From Tenuifilum sp040752515 (GTDB taxonomy: Bacteria; Bacteroidota; Bacteroidia; Bacteroidales; Tenuifilaceae): DNA of 64,000 nucleotides. Every line of letters starts with the position of its first letter. Position 1 is the first letter of the stretch. Positions 42,701 through 50,818 of this stretch are shown in pieces. The notes below the pieces were generated by a model. It had not been told where the DNA came from. It saw nothing but the letters and a program-made list of their open reading frames with translations, and made no database searches. Location of the stretch: the NCBI GenBank assembly GCA_040752515.1, contig JBFMGQ010000005.1:60853-124852 (forward strand). Direction: 5' to 3'. The position numbers were made by a program, and so were the translations under genes.

Positions 42701-43321
42701 GCATACGATATCGGTTACGGCGGGCTTGACCATGTACTTTCAACCGGTGAGGATGTAAACATCCTGGTACTTGACACCGAGGTTTACTCCAATACCGGTG
42801 GACAGGCGTCAAAATCGACCCCGGCTGCAGCTGTGGCTAAATTTGCCGCATCGGGTAAGCGCGTTCGTAAGAAAGACCTTGGCATGATGGCCATGTCGTA
42901 CGGATACGTTTACGTGGCTCAGGTTGCCATGGGTGCCGATCATAATCAGTACTTCAAAGCCATTAAGGAAGCCGAAGCTTACCCCGGACCTTCGCTAATC
43001 ATTGCTTACTCGCCCTGTATCAACCACGGCATCCGTAAAGGTATGGGCTCTACCCAAAACGAAGCCAAGATGGCCGTTAAAGCCGGTTACTGGCACCTAT
43101 ACCGTTACAACCCCATGCTCGAGGCTGAAGGTAAGAACCCTTTCCAGCTCGACTCAAAGGAACCTGAATGGAACCTGTTCCAGGATTTCCTTAAAGGTGA
43201 GGTTCGCTACACCTCGTTGCAACTCTCCTTCCCCCAGCAAGCCGAAGAGCTCTTCAAGGCTGCCGAGGAGAATGCCAAGTGGCGATACAACACCTACAAA
43301 AAAATGGCAGGTAACGAGTAA
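39800..43321 (+). CDS. nifJ: pyruvate:ferredoxin (flavodoxin) oxidoreductase
   Basis: This is a single chain of 1173 residues with the fused PFOR layout. Domain I is FITCDGNYAAAHIAYMFSEV and IYPITPSSTMAEY, and domain II is about residues 250-400. The gamma-like domain III has LRFGDQPIRSPYLV. Two [4Fe-4S] clusters bind at CIQCNQCSYVCPHAA (from 691) and CTGCGNCADVCPAKT (from 746). The thiamin-diphosphate domain has CAGCGETPY and GDGWAYDIGYGGLDH. It oxidises pyruvate to acetyl-CoA, CO2 and reduced ferredoxin, pointing to anaerobic metabolism. Codon use is more GC-rich and C/G-ending than neighbours, as in highly expressed genes. A strong terminator follows. Confidence 0.98.
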   Translation: MGKEKKFITCDGNYAAAHIAYMFSEVAAIYPITPSSTMAEYVDEWSAFGRKNIFGDTVKVVEMQSEAGAAGAVHGSLQSGALTSTFTASQGLLLMIPNMYKISGELLPGVFHVSARSIAAQALSIFGDHSDVMSTRQCGFAMLATGGVQEVMDLAGVAHLAAIKTRVPFLHFFDGFRTSHEIQKIEVLENNDLAPLIDQKALQAFRDRALNPEHPVTRGTAQNPDIYFQAREAANKFYDAVPDVVEAYMQEISKLTGREYHPFNYYGDPNAENIVIAMGSVTDTLKETVDYLMSKGEKVGVLIVHLYRPFSAKYFFKVLPKSVKRIAVLDRTKEPGANGDPLYLDVKDLFYGMEKAPLIVGGRYGLSSKDTTPAQMIAVFENLKMKEPKNQFTVGIVDDVTFKSLPVGEEINLSPKGTFQAKFYGLGSDGTVGANKNSIKIIGDNTNKYCQAYFAYDSKKSGGITVSHLRFGDQPIRSPYLVNTPDFVACHVQAYLGKYDMLKGLQKGGTFLLNTIWSIDEVKAKLPNSVKRYLAQNNINFYIINATQIAEEIGLGNRTNTIMQSAFFKIANVIPYELAVKEMKKAIEKSYGRKGEEVLKMNYAAVDRGGDVIKIQVPSEWANLEPEKQQEIPGAPEFINKVVLPINLQKGDELPVSAFIDREDGTFPAGTTKYEKRGIAVNVPEWIPENCIQCNQCSYVCPHAAIRPFILTDEELKNAPEGTKTVRGNGGIKDYNFRIQVSVLDCTGCGNCADVCPAKTKALVMKPIETQMAEAERFDYMHEKVGYKDVLGKEKSVKNSQFAQPLFEFSGACAGCGETPYIKAITQLYGDRMIVANATGCSSIYGGSAPSTPYTANKDGKGVAWANSLFEDNAEYGFGIATGVAKMRERIALKIQDAINNGNFASETKEAMKEWLAGKDNAELSRAASAKLIAALEKENNPVAKELLDLKQYFEKKSVWIFGGDGWAYDIGYGGLDHVLSTGEDVNILVLDTEVYSNTGGQASKSTPAAAVAKFAASGKRVRKKDLGMMAMSYGYVYVAQVAMGADHNQYFKAIKEAEAYPGPSLIIAYSPCINHGIRKGMGSTQNEAKMAVKAGYWHLYRYNPMLEAEGKNPFQLDSKEPEWNLFQDFLKGEVRYTSLQLSFPQQAEELFKAAEENAKWRYNTYKKMAGNE

Positions 43322-43333
43322 CATCATAACACC

Positions 43334-43363
43334 AAAAAAAGCCGCCTATGTGCGGCTTTTTTT
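43334..43363 (+). terminator. terminator after nifJ
   Basis: AAAAAAAGCCGC (43334-43345) pairs fully with GCGGCTTTTTTT (43352-43363) across a 6-nt loop, giving a classic U-run terminator that is symmetric and so potentially bidirectional. Confidence 0.92.
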
Positions 43364-43444
43364 ATTTTACAAACTATCACTTTATCAAAAAAATATTACC
43401 TTAGCATTAAGTAAAATCCATTCTTTAATCCTAAACTTCGTTTA

Positions 43445-46387
43445 ATGTTTAAGCCTGTTGCCATATTTTTTCTTTATTTAATTCCTCTACTTGGTTTTAG
43501 CCAGTACGATCCTGTTTACAAGAACTTTACGGTTAACGATGGGCTTGCAGGGAATGAAACCTTCCATGTATTCCAAGATTCAAAAGGCTACATCTGGATT
43601 GCCACCAGCACAGGCGTAAGTATGTTCAATGGGTATACCTTTAAAAACTTTGATGTTCAATCGGGCTTAGTCGATAATATTGTTTTTGAAATTTACGAGG
43701 ATTATAAAGGCCGAATCTGGTTTATCCCTTATTCCGGAGCACTTTGCTACTATGAAGATGGAGTTATCAAAACCTACCCTTACAATAACAAGATAAGGCA
43801 AAACATGCCAACCCGGTCAAAAGGTCCAATAAAAATGTCGTTTTATATCGACTCGCTCGATAACGTTTATCTTGGGGTAAAAGAGTATGGAATAATGCAT
43901 ATCAGCCCGGAAGGAATCTTTAAAAAATTGGACGGGCTAAATAATGAGGCTTTGGTTGTGCTAAACGAATTCCCAAATAACAAGATTTTGATCTCAAATC
44001 CCAATAAACCCATTAAACAGGAACTAATTATTAACTCAAGTACCAAAACCACGCGTTTCCCCCTGAAAGATATTTTTGATGGTATCAATCCCGTTTACTT
44101 ATACGCCATCAAAACAAACGATTCAACCATATATGCCACTCTCGAAAGTAGTATTGCTTGTTTTGTTAACCACAAATTAAAATGGGTTGATAAAAGCCAA
44201 AAAGCCATTATCTGGGTAAGCTACAACGATGAATTTATCATTACGGGTAATTTCGAGGGAGGGTTGAATCTTTCTCCAATAGCTAATCGGAATGGCTTTA
44301 CCCATAAAACCATTCTTAAGGAATTTCAGGTTACATCGGTATTTAAGGATACCGAAGGTGCCTACTGGGTTTCGACACTCGACAATGGTATACTGTATAT
44401 CCCGGACATACACATTCAAACCATCACCACTAAAAATGGCCTTAGCGATAATCGGATTAAAGCTGTTTACGAGAAAGATGGCAATCTTTACCTTGGCTAT
44501 CAAATGGGATGGGTGGACATGATCAAGGATGGGAAAGTAGAAAAAATTAAAATGATAAAAAGAGAAGGTAATACCTCATTTGTCCGATATTTCCTGGGTG
44601 ATGACTCTAATGGCAAACTTTGGATTTGCTCTTTTGGACATTTGGGGTATATACAGAACAATAGGTACAAAGTAATTGAATCGAAAAAACCAATATACCC
44701 CAGAAAAATTGTGAAAAGTAATAAGGGCAATTACTACTGGGTTTCTACTGCTTACGGAATAGTAAAAGTGCAGGACGATAAAGTGGTGTACGATTCCAGA
44801 GATGAAGGTTTTTCGCCTCTTGTTCTTGGAATTGATGAAGATAGCAAGGGAAATGTTTGGTTTGTTACATCTAATGGGCTATGGAAGTATTCCAATAAAC
44901 TCTTCCAGTTCATGGGCGACGAAAATCCACTCCTGGCAACTCCCGGTTATGCCCTTTACTTTAACCCTAAAGATGAAAGCTTGTGGATGGGAACTAACGG
45001 TGCTGGGATTGTTATACTCGATAAAAATGGTAGGATTAAGCAGATAACCAAAAACGATGGCTTAATTTCAAACTCAATATACACCTTTTTTCCCCACAAG
45101 AACAGAATTTGGGTAGGTACGCGACAAGGTTTATCAATAATAACACTCCAGAATGAGGGTTACTCCATTCAAAACCTTACCACAAACGAAGGACTTGTTA
45201 GTAACGATATAACATCGCTGTACGTTAATGATTCAAATGCCTATATAGGAACAACTAGTGGCTTGTCAATAATAAACATCAATAGAATTAAGCCAAACCA
45301 AACGAAACCTAACATATACATAACTTCAATCGAGGTAGCCGACAGTACCTATAAATGGACACCCGATGGGTTGAATATCCCATGGGATACCAAGTACGCC
45401 AAAATTTCGTACGAGGGCTTATCCTACAAGAATATGGGCAAGGCGCTTTACCGGTACCGCCTGCTTGGCCTCGACTCAAACTGGGTTTATACCCCATCAA
45501 CCCAATGCTTGTATACCGTTTTCAAACCCGGAGACTTTACATTTGAGGTCGAGGTACAAAACTCAAACGGCATTTGGAGCAACCCTGCATCGCTAAGCAT
45601 AAATGTTACCCCGCCTTACTGGCAAAGGGTATGGTTTATTGCCCTTTTTACATTGACTATAAGCGGTTTTTTATACCTTATCTACTATCTTAGAATGGGT
45701 GAAATCAAAAGACGTAATGAGCTGATTAACAATATCAATCTTTATAAGCAACAATCGTTACGCCAGCAAATGAACCCCCATTTCATCTTCAACACCCTTA
45801 ACTCCATTCAGTACTACATACTGGAGAAAGATACCATAAGCTCACATAAGTACCTTACCAAATTTGCCCGGCTGATGCGCTACACCCTCGATAATTCTTT
45901 ACATTCAGCCATTCCACTTCGCGATGAACTTGAATCGCTTAAGCTTTACCTAGAACTGGAAGCCCTTAGGCTTCAAGGAAAATTCACGTACGATATCGAT
46001 TACCAGAACAACGAGGCAGTTCTTGACATAAAAATCCCTACCCTAATGATTCAACCCTTTGTGGAGAATGCCATTTGGCATGGGATTATGCTTAAGCCCG
46101 ACAAGTCGGGACATGTTCAGATAACAATACGTGATATGGATACCTCCGTGCTTTGCACAATCCAAGATGACGGAGTGGGCAGAGAACAAGCCCGCAAGAT
46201 ACAGGAAACCACCAACAAAGCTCATCGCTCGAGGGGTTTTCAAATTACCCAGCAACGCATCGAACTGCTTAACTCCATGTACGGCGAAAAATTTAATATT
46301 CAGATTGTTGACCTATACGCCGCCGATGGAAAACCAATGGGAACCAGGGTTACCATTAACATCCCCAAAGGGCTTGAATCAACCTAA
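43445..46387 (+). CDS. two-component-propeller/Y_Y_Y sensor histidine kinase (LytS-type kinase core)
   Basis: This protein has 980 residues. It starts with a signal peptide (MFKPVAIFFLYLIPLLGFSQ), then beta-propeller repeats (DSKGYIWIATSTGVSMFNG, DYKGRIWFIPYSGA, DSKGNVWFVTSNGLWKY). A Y_Y_Y domain (about 630-730), one transmembrane helix (about 737-757), a coiled coil and a His_kinase core follow. H779 lies in QMNPHFIFNTLNSIQ, with an ATP-binding domain ending at TRVTINIP. The kinase type usually pairs with a LytTR response regulator, but none is adjacent, so it is an orphan. The periplasmic propeller is expected to sense a ligand, often glycan-derived in Bacteroidota. Confidence 0.9.
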   Translation: MFKPVAIFFLYLIPLLGFSQYDPVYKNFTVNDGLAGNETFHVFQDSKGYIWIATSTGVSMFNGYTFKNFDVQSGLVDNIVFEIYEDYKGRIWFIPYSGALCYYEDGVIKTYPYNNKIRQNMPTRSKGPIKMSFYIDSLDNVYLGVKEYGIMHISPEGIFKKLDGLNNEALVVLNEFPNNKILISNPNKPIKQELIINSSTKTTRFPLKDIFDGINPVYLYAIKTNDSTIYATLESSIACFVNHKLKWVDKSQKAIIWVSYNDEFIITGNFEGGLNLSPIANRNGFTHKTILKEFQVTSVFKDTEGAYWVSTLDNGILYIPDIHIQTITTKNGLSDNRIKAVYEKDGNLYLGYQMGWVDMIKDGKVEKIKMIKREGNTSFVRYFLGDDSNGKLWICSFGHLGYIQNNRYKVIESKKPIYPRKIVKSNKGNYYWVSTAYGIVKVQDDKVVYDSRDEGFSPLVLGIDEDSKGNVWFVTSNGLWKYSNKLFQFMGDENPLLATPGYALYFNPKDESLWMGTNGAGIVILDKNGRIKQITKNDGLISNSIYTFFPHKNRIWVGTRQGLSIITLQNEGYSIQNLTTNEGLVSNDITSLYVNDSNAYIGTTSGLSIININRIKPNQTKPNIYITSIEVADSTYKWTPDGLNIPWDTKYAKISYEGLSYKNMGKALYRYRLLGLDSNWVYTPSTQCLYTVFKPGDFTFEVEVQNSNGIWSNPASLSINVTPPYWQRVWFIALFTLTISGFLYLIYYLRMGEIKRRNELINNINLYKQQSLRQQMNPHFIFNTLNSIQYYILEKDTISSHKYLTKFARLMRYTLDNSLHSAIPLRDELESLKLYLELEALRLQGKFTYDIDYQNNEAVLDIKIPTLMIQPFVENAIWHGIMLKPDKSGHVQITIRDMDTSVLCTIQDDGVGREQARKIQETTNKAHRSRGFQITQQRIELLNSMYGEKFNIQIVDLYAADGKPMGTRVTINIPKGLEST

Positions 46388-46620
46388 ATACGATAGCGTT
46401 ACCTTACATCCTGTGTTTTTTAACTAAATCCATCCGCGTAAATTGTCTCCTACTAATAATTAAATCAACCATAATCCTGCACAAAAGAAGCATTATACAT
46501 ATCTCTTGCATTAGCCTTCTATTCTATATCTTTATCCTATTATTTAAATAAATCACATACTTTTCTTCCAAATATTGATGATTAATATATTTATTACCCC
46601 CATTCTATTCCCATATTTCT

Positions 46621-46628
46621 TACTTTTG
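46621..46628 (+). promoter_or_regulatory. -7 box of the nuclease lipoprotein gene
   Basis: TACTTTTG is an exact TAnnTTTG match, 27 nt before the ATG. The upstream gap from 46388 is AT-rich and otherwise featureless. Confidence 0.45.
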
Positions 46629-46654
46629 CGTTCTGATCGTTAAAGCAAATTAAC

Positions 46655-48109
46655 ATGGTTTCTAATCTTTTCAAGCATAGCCGAACCATAGTTTCGTGGG
46701 TTATATTATTATCGGTTATTATTGGTTTCGGGAGCTGTAAGGAAAACAAGTCGTTACCAAATGTTTCAAACGTTGAGGTGATTGTTATTGATAGCTATAC
46801 TGCCACTTGCAACGGCAATGTACTTGACGATGGTGGAAGCCAGGTAATATCTAAAGGCGTTTGCTGGAATACAAAGGGAAACCCCACAATTGCAGACTAT
46901 CGAAGTATCGATGGCAAAGGGATAGGGCAATTCACCAGCTCCATCAAGGGGCTTTTACCCAACACCACCTACTATGCAAGGGCATATGCAACCAATGCAA
47001 ACGGTACCTCTTACAGCAATACTATCAACTTTAAAACAAAGGCAGAGCTGGCATCAGTCTCCGATATCACAATACTGGCAGTAACAAGAACAACGGCACA
47101 ATGCACGGCAAGCATTATCTCATCGGGCGGACAAAGTTTAGTAGAAAGGGGATTCTGCTGGAGTAAAAGTTCAATGCCAACAACTGTCAATAGTAAAATT
47201 GCATTAAACGGCGATATGGGGTCATTTACGGCCACAATCGAAAATCTGGAAAGCGGGGCAAAATACTACATCCGTGCCTACGCCATAACCAGTGCAGGAA
47301 CATCTTACAGCGTTGAACGAACCTTTACCACCGCATCCGAAAGCCCAGCATTAGTTGACAACGACCACCTTTTACTGGGTAACCCAACGAATGCCACAGC
47401 CGATATTGTCAATGCCAACAACTACCTTATGGTAAAACCTCAGTACTGCCTATCGTACAACAACTCCAAACTCACCGCCAACTGGGTGGCATGGCACTTA
47501 AACTCCAGCTGGTTGGGAAGCGTGTCGCGGCAGGACGATTTCCGAGCCGATAACACCCTACCCTCAAGCTGGTATCACGTTACCGAGTCCGATTTCTTTT
47601 ACTCCCAGTACGGTTTCGACCGGGGGCACATGTGCCCCAGCGCCGACCGCACAGCAACCGTTACCGATAACTCCGCAACATTCCTAATGACCAACATGAT
47701 TCCCCAATCGCCAAACAACAACCAGATTGTTTGGGAAAACCTTGAGAGCTACTGCCGGAATTTGGCAAAAAGCGGTTCGGAACTATACATTATTAGCGGC
47801 CCATACGGCGAGGGTGGAACAAGTGCTAAGGGAACTTTTACCGTGTTGAAGTCGGGAGTGGTGGTTCCCTCACTGGTTTGGAAGATTGCCCTTGTGCTGC
47901 CCAATGGCAACAACGACCTTTCGCGCATAACCCCATCGGCAAGGGTTATTGCCGTGGTTATCCCCAATAATCAGGAATGCAGCAGTAAGCCCTGGACATC
48001 CTACCGCGTAAGCGTCGATTCCATTGAGCACCTTACCGGTTACAATTTCTTTACAAGCATTCCCAAGGAGATTCAGGATGCCCTTGAGGCCAAGGTAGAT
48101 AACCTCTAG
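46655..48109 (+). CDS. DNA/RNA non-specific endonuclease lipoprotein with two Fn3-like domains
   Basis: This 484-residue protein has a lipoprotein signal with Cys28 (VIIGFGSC). Residues 35-130 and 130-225 are two related Fn3-like domains (TYYARAYATNANGTSYSN and KYYIRAYAITSAGTSYS). Residues about 250-484 form a His-Me finger nuclease of the NucA/Serratia type with DRGHMCPSADRT (H325 as general base), FLMTNMIPQSPNNNQ for the metal Asn, and LYIISGPYG. It would degrade nucleic acid at the cell surface for nutrients or biofilm. It is the last chromosomal gene before the island. Confidence 0.92.
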   Translation: MVSNLFKHSRTIVSWVILLSVIIGFGSCKENKSLPNVSNVEVIVIDSYTATCNGNVLDDGGSQVISKGVCWNTKGNPTIADYRSIDGKGIGQFTSSIKGLLPNTTYYARAYATNANGTSYSNTINFKTKAELASVSDITILAVTRTTAQCTASIISSGGQSLVERGFCWSKSSMPTTVNSKIALNGDMGSFTATIENLESGAKYYIRAYAITSAGTSYSVERTFTTASESPALVDNDHLLLGNPTNATADIVNANNYLMVKPQYCLSYNNSKLTANWVAWHLNSSWLGSVSRQDDFRADNTLPSSWYHVTESDFFYSQYGFDRGHMCPSADRTATVTDNSATFLMTNMIPQSPNNNQIVWENLESYCRNLAKSGSELYIISGPYGEGGTSAKGTFTVLKSGVVVPSLVWKIALVLPNGNNDLSRITPSARVIAVVIPNNQECSSKPWTSYRVSVDSIEHLTGYNFFTSIPKEIQDALEAKVDNL

Positions 48110-48130
48110 AAATCCATCACCTTTCAAAAA

Positions 48131-48160
48131 AACAAAACCCAACCTCAATGGTTGGGTTTT
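48131..48160 (-). terminator. terminator hairpin beside the ssrA remnant
   Basis: A perfect 11-bp stem AAAACCCAACC (48134-48144)/GGTTGGGTTTT (48150-48160) with a 5-nt loop. On the minus strand it is followed by TTTTGTTTTTTT, so it fits the original terminator of ssrA lying 6 nt from the ssrA 3' remnant. It may also end the nuclease gene on the plus strand. Confidence 0.8.
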
Positions 48161-48166
48161 ATGTTG

Positions 48167-48190
48167 TGGAGCTGGAGGGAATCGAACCCC
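48167..48190 (-). other. 3' remnant of the tmRNA gene ssrA: attachment site of the island
   Basis: The minus strand reads GGGGTTCGATTCCCTCCAGC followed by TCCA. This is the T-loop (TTCGATT), T-stem and acceptor 3' strand of a tmRNA ending CAGCTCCA. The T-stem partner on the 5' side is wrong (CATGGGG) and no tRNA-like or tag-coding part follows upstream, where DUF262 coding begins. It is thus a fragment, as left by site-specific integration into ssrA. The intact gene should lie at the other island end, beyond 64000. Confidence 0.75.
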
Positions 48191-48236
48191 ATGGCAATTG
48201 TATTGATTTTACAAGGCTTTCAGAACTTCAACTTGC

Positions 48237-48259
48237 AATAGGTAACCGAATAGGTAACC
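48237..48259. repeat. paired 11-bp direct repeats near the attachment site
   Basis: AATAGGTAACC occurs at 48237-48247 and 48249-48259 with one base between, each holding the palindrome GGTAACC; a partial copy GGTTAAC lies at 48265-48271. Closely spaced repeats about 50 bp inside an integration site resemble arm sites for a tyrosine recombinase or its directionality factor. Nothing else is seen in 48191-48321. Confidence 0.5.
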
Positions 48260-48321
48260 ACTTTGGTTAACACAACCCTTTTTGACCCTACTGGCTTTTA
48301 AAATACTTCTTCCCCTATTTG

Positions 48322-50115
48322 CTATAGCATTGAAAAGTATCGCATAATTTTCAACGCCATTAGCTTTCGCCGCTCCTCAAGAAAGTCCTTGTATTTTGAG
48401 GCATCCATCTCGGCTATACCCTCGGGTATGCAGTTCATCTCCATGTTTGCTTTAAGTTCCTCCATAGTTTTGATACCACCATACTTCAGCTTACCCCCAT
48501 TGCATTGTTCCATGATTTGCTTAAAGTAAACATTTGGAGCCTTGGAGCCAATGGCAATATTAATTTCGCTTTGAGTCATTACATAGTTGGCAATCTGGTT
48601 ATAAATTCCACGGTTATAGCCTTGCTTCTTTAGGTACTCGCGAGGGAAGATATGATGTACATCCCCTTTCTGTTCTATAAGGTTTTGCACCGTAATATCC
48701 TTGGATAAAAATCCCTTATCGTTCATTTTAACCTGCGCCGCTAGGTAAACATTGAACGATGGGCTGCTCGATACGGAGGTATCCATCTGCTGGGGTAACC
48801 TTAACTTCCAGTATGCGTCGGAAAGCTCAGCGTCTATGGTATTCTGCAAGTATTTTTCCGGATCAATGGAAAACTGCTTTATGTCATAATCAAACTGCGA
48901 TTCCGGAGAACTCGAATACCGGCTGGTTAAAACCGACAAAACAAACCATTTCCTTACCCATTTTTCAATTAACGCCTGGTTAACCTTTTGTTCCCGCAAA
49001 TGCAGGTATAAAGCATAGGAAAAGTTTAAGGCATTCTGCGAGCGTATCATCGAACTATCGATAAACCCGGCAGAACGAATAATCATGACAAACTTTTTAA
49101 AGTTGCTCTCGTTCATGTATTCCTTTATGCCAAGCGAAAGGTTCTCAAACGAATTTCTAGCAATTTCCTCCTCGTAGTTGCGGGTTTCAAAGTTACGTCC
49201 CGATAGTAGTGCAACCAGATCCTGTAGCTTGCCACGCTTAAACTTAAAGGTAAAGGCCACTCTGAGCATATCGGTATATGAAGGATCGTAAAGGTCGTCG
49301 TTCTCGTTTTTCAGCCATGCCATCTTCTGGAAGTATTCCGTTTTAGCAAAATCCTTATCCAATTCAATTAACTGGCTGTAAAAATCCGGCGCCACCGACA
49401 TGTGGCAAAAATAGTCTATGGCCTTACGTAGAACATTACCGCCGTAGGTCTCGTTAACAGCTATTTTCGACATGGCAAAATCGGCCTGGCTAAGAACAAC
49501 GCCCTGCGAGTTAATGCGAATAAATATTTCCGTAACGGTATCGATATCCAAATCGGAGTTAAGCTCAATTAAACCTATATGATTGTTTACAATGCCCTTT
49601 AAAAGCTCGATGTTTTTAAATATCTGATCTTTATTAAAATCAGTATTTTTGGCACAGTACCTATCAATAAAACCCAGTAACGAAAAATTGGGGTGAAAAA
49701 TTTCTGCAATATCCGGTATCCATTGCTTATCCTTTTGTATGGCTGGGTTCGATACCTCAAACCGCTTTTCTACGGGGTGAAAGGCAATGACTATTCTCCT
49801 CTTTCTGTAATCCTTATCTATAATCTCTTTACCAAGTAGCGAAGCCATAAGAGCCGTAACGCGTTGCTGACCATCAATTAATACCCTCTTGCCCGTTGCG
49901 TTTGTGCCATCCTTAAGGCGTACATCGGGGTTACGCCATGCAATGATGTACCCAACAGGGTAACCGTTGTAAAGCGAGTCAACAAAATCGCGAACCTTAG
50001 CCGCATCCCACACAAAGGGGCGCTGTATTTCCGGAATGGCTATCTCGCCGCTCTGTATCCATGTTAAAATGGTTTGTATGGGATGCTGGTTAACTGAATA
50101 ACGTTGAATTGACAT
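48322..50115 (-). CDS. DUF262/DUF1524-type (GmrSD-like) restriction or defence protein
   Basis: This protein has 597 residues. The N-terminal half is a DUF262 (ParB-like NTPase/nuclease) domain: IPEIQRPFVWDAAKVRDFVD, NGYPVGYIIAW and LIDGQQRVTAL (D81-R85). The C-terminal part has the HNH-like motif DVHHIFPREYLKK (H487/H488) followed by NYVMTQSEINIAIG, as in DUF1524 regions. The two-part layout is that of GmrSD-type modification-dependent nucleases and the related BREX and DNA-sulphur effectors. It probably cuts phage DNA. It starts 1 nt after the stop of a lost methyltransferase frame. Confidence 0.85.
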   Translation of the reverse strand: MSIQRYSVNQHPIQTILTWIQSGEIAIPEIQRPFVWDAAKVRDFVDSLYNGYPVGYIIAWRNPDVRLKDGTNATGKRVLIDGQQRVTALMASLLGKEIIDKDYRKRRIVIAFHPVEKRFEVSNPAIQKDKQWIPDIAEIFHPNFSLLGFIDRYCAKNTDFNKDQIFKNIELLKGIVNNHIGLIELNSDLDIDTVTEIFIRINSQGVVLSQADFAMSKIAVNETYGGNVLRKAIDYFCHMSVAPDFYSQLIELDKDFAKTEYFQKMAWLKNENDDLYDPSYTDMLRVAFTFKFKRGKLQDLVALLSGRNFETRNYEEEIARNSFENLSLGIKEYMNESNFKKFVMIIRSAGFIDSSMIRSQNALNFSYALYLHLREQKVNQALIEKWVRKWFVLSVLTSRYSSSPESQFDYDIKQFSIDPEKYLQNTIDAELSDAYWKLRLPQQMDTSVSSSPSFNVYLAAQVKMNDKGFLSKDITVQNLIEQKGDVHHIFPREYLKKQGYNRGIYNQIANYVMTQSEINIAIGSKAPNVYFKQIMEQCNGGKLKYGGIKTMEELKANMEMNCIPEGIAEMDASKYKDFLEERRKLMALKIMRYFSML

Positions 50116-50116
50116 A

Positions 50117-50185
50117 TTAGTTTACTCCTTCAATTATTTTTATTTCTTCCACAGTCAAATCATACAACCTGTACACCAGTTCATT
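50117..50185 (-). pseudogene. C-terminal remnant of an Eco57I/type IIG-like methyltransferase
   Basis: Reading the minus strand into a stop at 50117-50119 gives NELVYRLYDLTVEEIKIIEG, the usual last residues of Eco57I-type restriction-methyltransferases and related specificity subunits (compare 'LVYxLYGLTEEEIKIVEG'). Upstream the frame is closed by a stop about 12 nt on. One frame over across an A8 run, QQLGKEKK appears to continue it. A whole methyltransferase gene probably once sat directly before the DUF262 gene. Confidence 0.65.
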
Positions 50186-50452
50186 TTTTTTCCTTTCCTA
50201 ATTGCTGATGCCAAGTTTTGGTTCTTGTGCTGAGTGGCATTAGGGCCATATTAGTCCAATAAAATTTATTCCCCCACTATTTTGGCAAATATATCTTATT
50301 GATATATAGTTGCTTACGATTTTTTTTTATGTCAATAAAACAACAAGTTTTTACCCCTGCTTTTGGTCAATAAAATATTTGCGAAATTTATTACCATCTT
50401 TTGGTAGATAATGTCTTTTTTTCCAAAATTTCATTAAAATTATGCTTCCTAA
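50186..50452. other. AT-rich gap after the defence operon
   Basis: About 270 bp between the ASCH gene and the methyltransferase remnant. It may contain decayed coding sequence in 50186-50260 (continuing the remnant in a shifted frame). The rest is A/T-rich with no clear ORF, hairpin or promoter. Confidence 0.4.
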
Positions 50453-50818
50453 TTATGTAATGTATACATAAGATTGAGGAGGTGTATTTACTAGTTCAGT
50501 TATATCATATGGCTCTTTGTATAGTTCCAATTTACCTATTTTAATTGCATAACCTATCCCTGAACCTTTAAAATAATCCATAAAAAATTCTTTTTCAACA
50601 CCAGAAAACCTGAATGTTTTACTCCACAAAATATCAGGATCATCAGCTAATATTTCTTCAATAAAAAACTCTCCAATAATTTTTTTCCATGGTGAAGATG
50701 CATAAATGATAATACTTTCTACATCTTTTTTGAATATTTTTCTACGATATTCAAATTTTTTTTCACCATCAATTATTTTCTCAACAAACTCTGGTTTAAT
50801 AGATAATAAAACTTTCAT
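50453..50818 (-). CDS. ASCH-domain protein
   Basis: This 121-residue protein is a stand-alone ASCH domain with the family motif G-x-K-x-x-E-x-R visible as DGEKKFEYRR (residues 17-26). Strands IIIYASSPWKKIIGEFFIEEI and YAIKIGKLELY follow. ASCH folds are PUA-like and bind nucleic acids or modified nucleosides; some are hydrolases of modified cytidine. Its start overlaps the PIN-GNAT fusion gene by 23 bp, and both begin with the same 15 bases. It is the last gene of the five-gene operon. It could be the partner or antidote of the fusion protein (inference). Confidence 0.82.
   Translation of the reverse strand: MKVLLSIKPEFVEKIIDGEKKFEYRRKIFKKDVESIIIYASSPWKKIIGEFFIEEILADDPDILWSKTFRFSGVEKEFFMDYFKGSGIGYAIKIGKLELYKEPYDITELVNTPPQSYVYIT

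Noticed and set aside
48167..48260. A complete tRNA or tmRNA gene on the minus strand
   Set aside because: Only the 3' acceptor and T-loop match. The T-stem does not pair and DUF262 coding begins where the rest of ssrA should be.
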